Assembly: GCA_025612375.1 (NCBI GenBank)
Contig: JAAXKN010000028.1
Location: 1-61,945, forward strand
Length of the DNA: 61,945 bases
Origin: Ignavibacteria bacterium
Lineage (GTDB): Bacteria; Bacteroidota; Ignavibacteria; Ignavibacteriales; SURF-24
Direction of reading: 5' to 3'
The stretch's first letter is position 1; each line of letters begins with the position of its first letter. The position numbers were made by a program, and so were the translations under genes. The notes under the pieces are model-generated. The model saw only the letters and a program-made list of their open reading frames with translations, was not told the DNA's origin and did no database searches. Positions 61,908-61,945 of this stretch are shown here, piece by piece.

Positions 61908-61945
61908 CAAAAGTGGCTCTGTATTTGGAATTAAATAGGCAAATA

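Overview
The window looks like a chromosomal segment of a member of the Ignavibacteria (Bacteroidota/Chlorobiota group). The best evidence is three large secreted proteins (ends at 20191, 26348 and 38967) with C-terminal type IX secretion (T9SS) sorting domains. Two of them carry the NYPNPFNP signature typical of this lineage, next to a PorV/UPF0164-like outer membrane protein and a TonB-dependent receptor with an N-terminal carboxypeptidase-regulatory-like domain. No rRNA, tRNA or CRISPR array was seen. Taxonomy is inferred from gene content only.

Region 1 (1-15.2 kb) is mostly housekeeping and stress genes. It starts with an edge fragment and a small nucleotidyltransferase gene overlapped by an unlisted 50-codon frame, then a divergent GroES. 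An oxyR gene diverges from ahpC-ahpD, with an exact ATAG-N7-CTAT site between them. Next come a hydrolase, an ECF sigma / anti-sigma / secreted coiled-coil operon on the minus strand, an Rnk-like protein, a PLP decarboxylase, an RlpA-like protein, a TlpA-like thioredoxin, a DUF971 protein, a prohibitin-like protein, a ferritin-like protein and a pyrimidine-nucleoside phosphorylase. Several clear intrinsic terminators separate these units.

Region 2 (15.5-44 kb, all plus strand) reads as one polysaccharide-utilisation locus, most likely for beta-mannan or mannose-containing glycans. It contains a LacI regulator with a palindromic operator, a zinc dehydrogenase, a secreted glycan-binding-like protein with a perfect 676-bp internal duplication, a TonB receptor, a large T9SS cargo, a PorV-like protein and a SurA-like periplasmic protein. 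An ABC sugar importer follows (binding protein and two permeases, no ATPase), then two GH130-family enzymes, a six-hairpin-type enzyme, a multidomain T9SS cargo with PKD-like and LamG-like parts, a GH2 beta-mannosidase and a second large six-hairpin-type enzyme. The inferred flow is surface binding and cleavage, TonB-dependent uptake, periplasmic trimming, ABC import, then phosphorolysis or hydrolysis in the cytoplasm. No SusD-like gene is visible.

Region 3 (44-53 kb) has a PEBP-family protein, a multi-PAS sensor histidine kinase, a hypothetical gene, a DUF2911 protein and a 1456-residue fused acyl-CoA dehydratase activase. It ends in a gene-free stretch with three GC-rich palindromes.

Region 4 (53.4 kb to the right edge) is visibly AT-richer and contrasts with everything before it. 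It is a same-strand array of about a dozen small, mostly unrelated genes, many encoding membrane proteins or lipoproteins. Eight copies of a degenerate GC-rich 19-bp repeat (consensus CCGATGGCGGGAGCGGAAG) lie just 3' of genes. Two copies of an 85-residue DUF1871-like gene sit 7.3 kb apart, and their similarity runs through the downstream repeat and stops there. This suggests that a gene plus its 3' repeat is the unit that moves. At least one array gene is interrupted by an in-frame TAG, and another seems frameshifted. A polymorphic-toxin immunity array or another cassette-type system fits best, but neither a toxin nor a recombinase is in the window.
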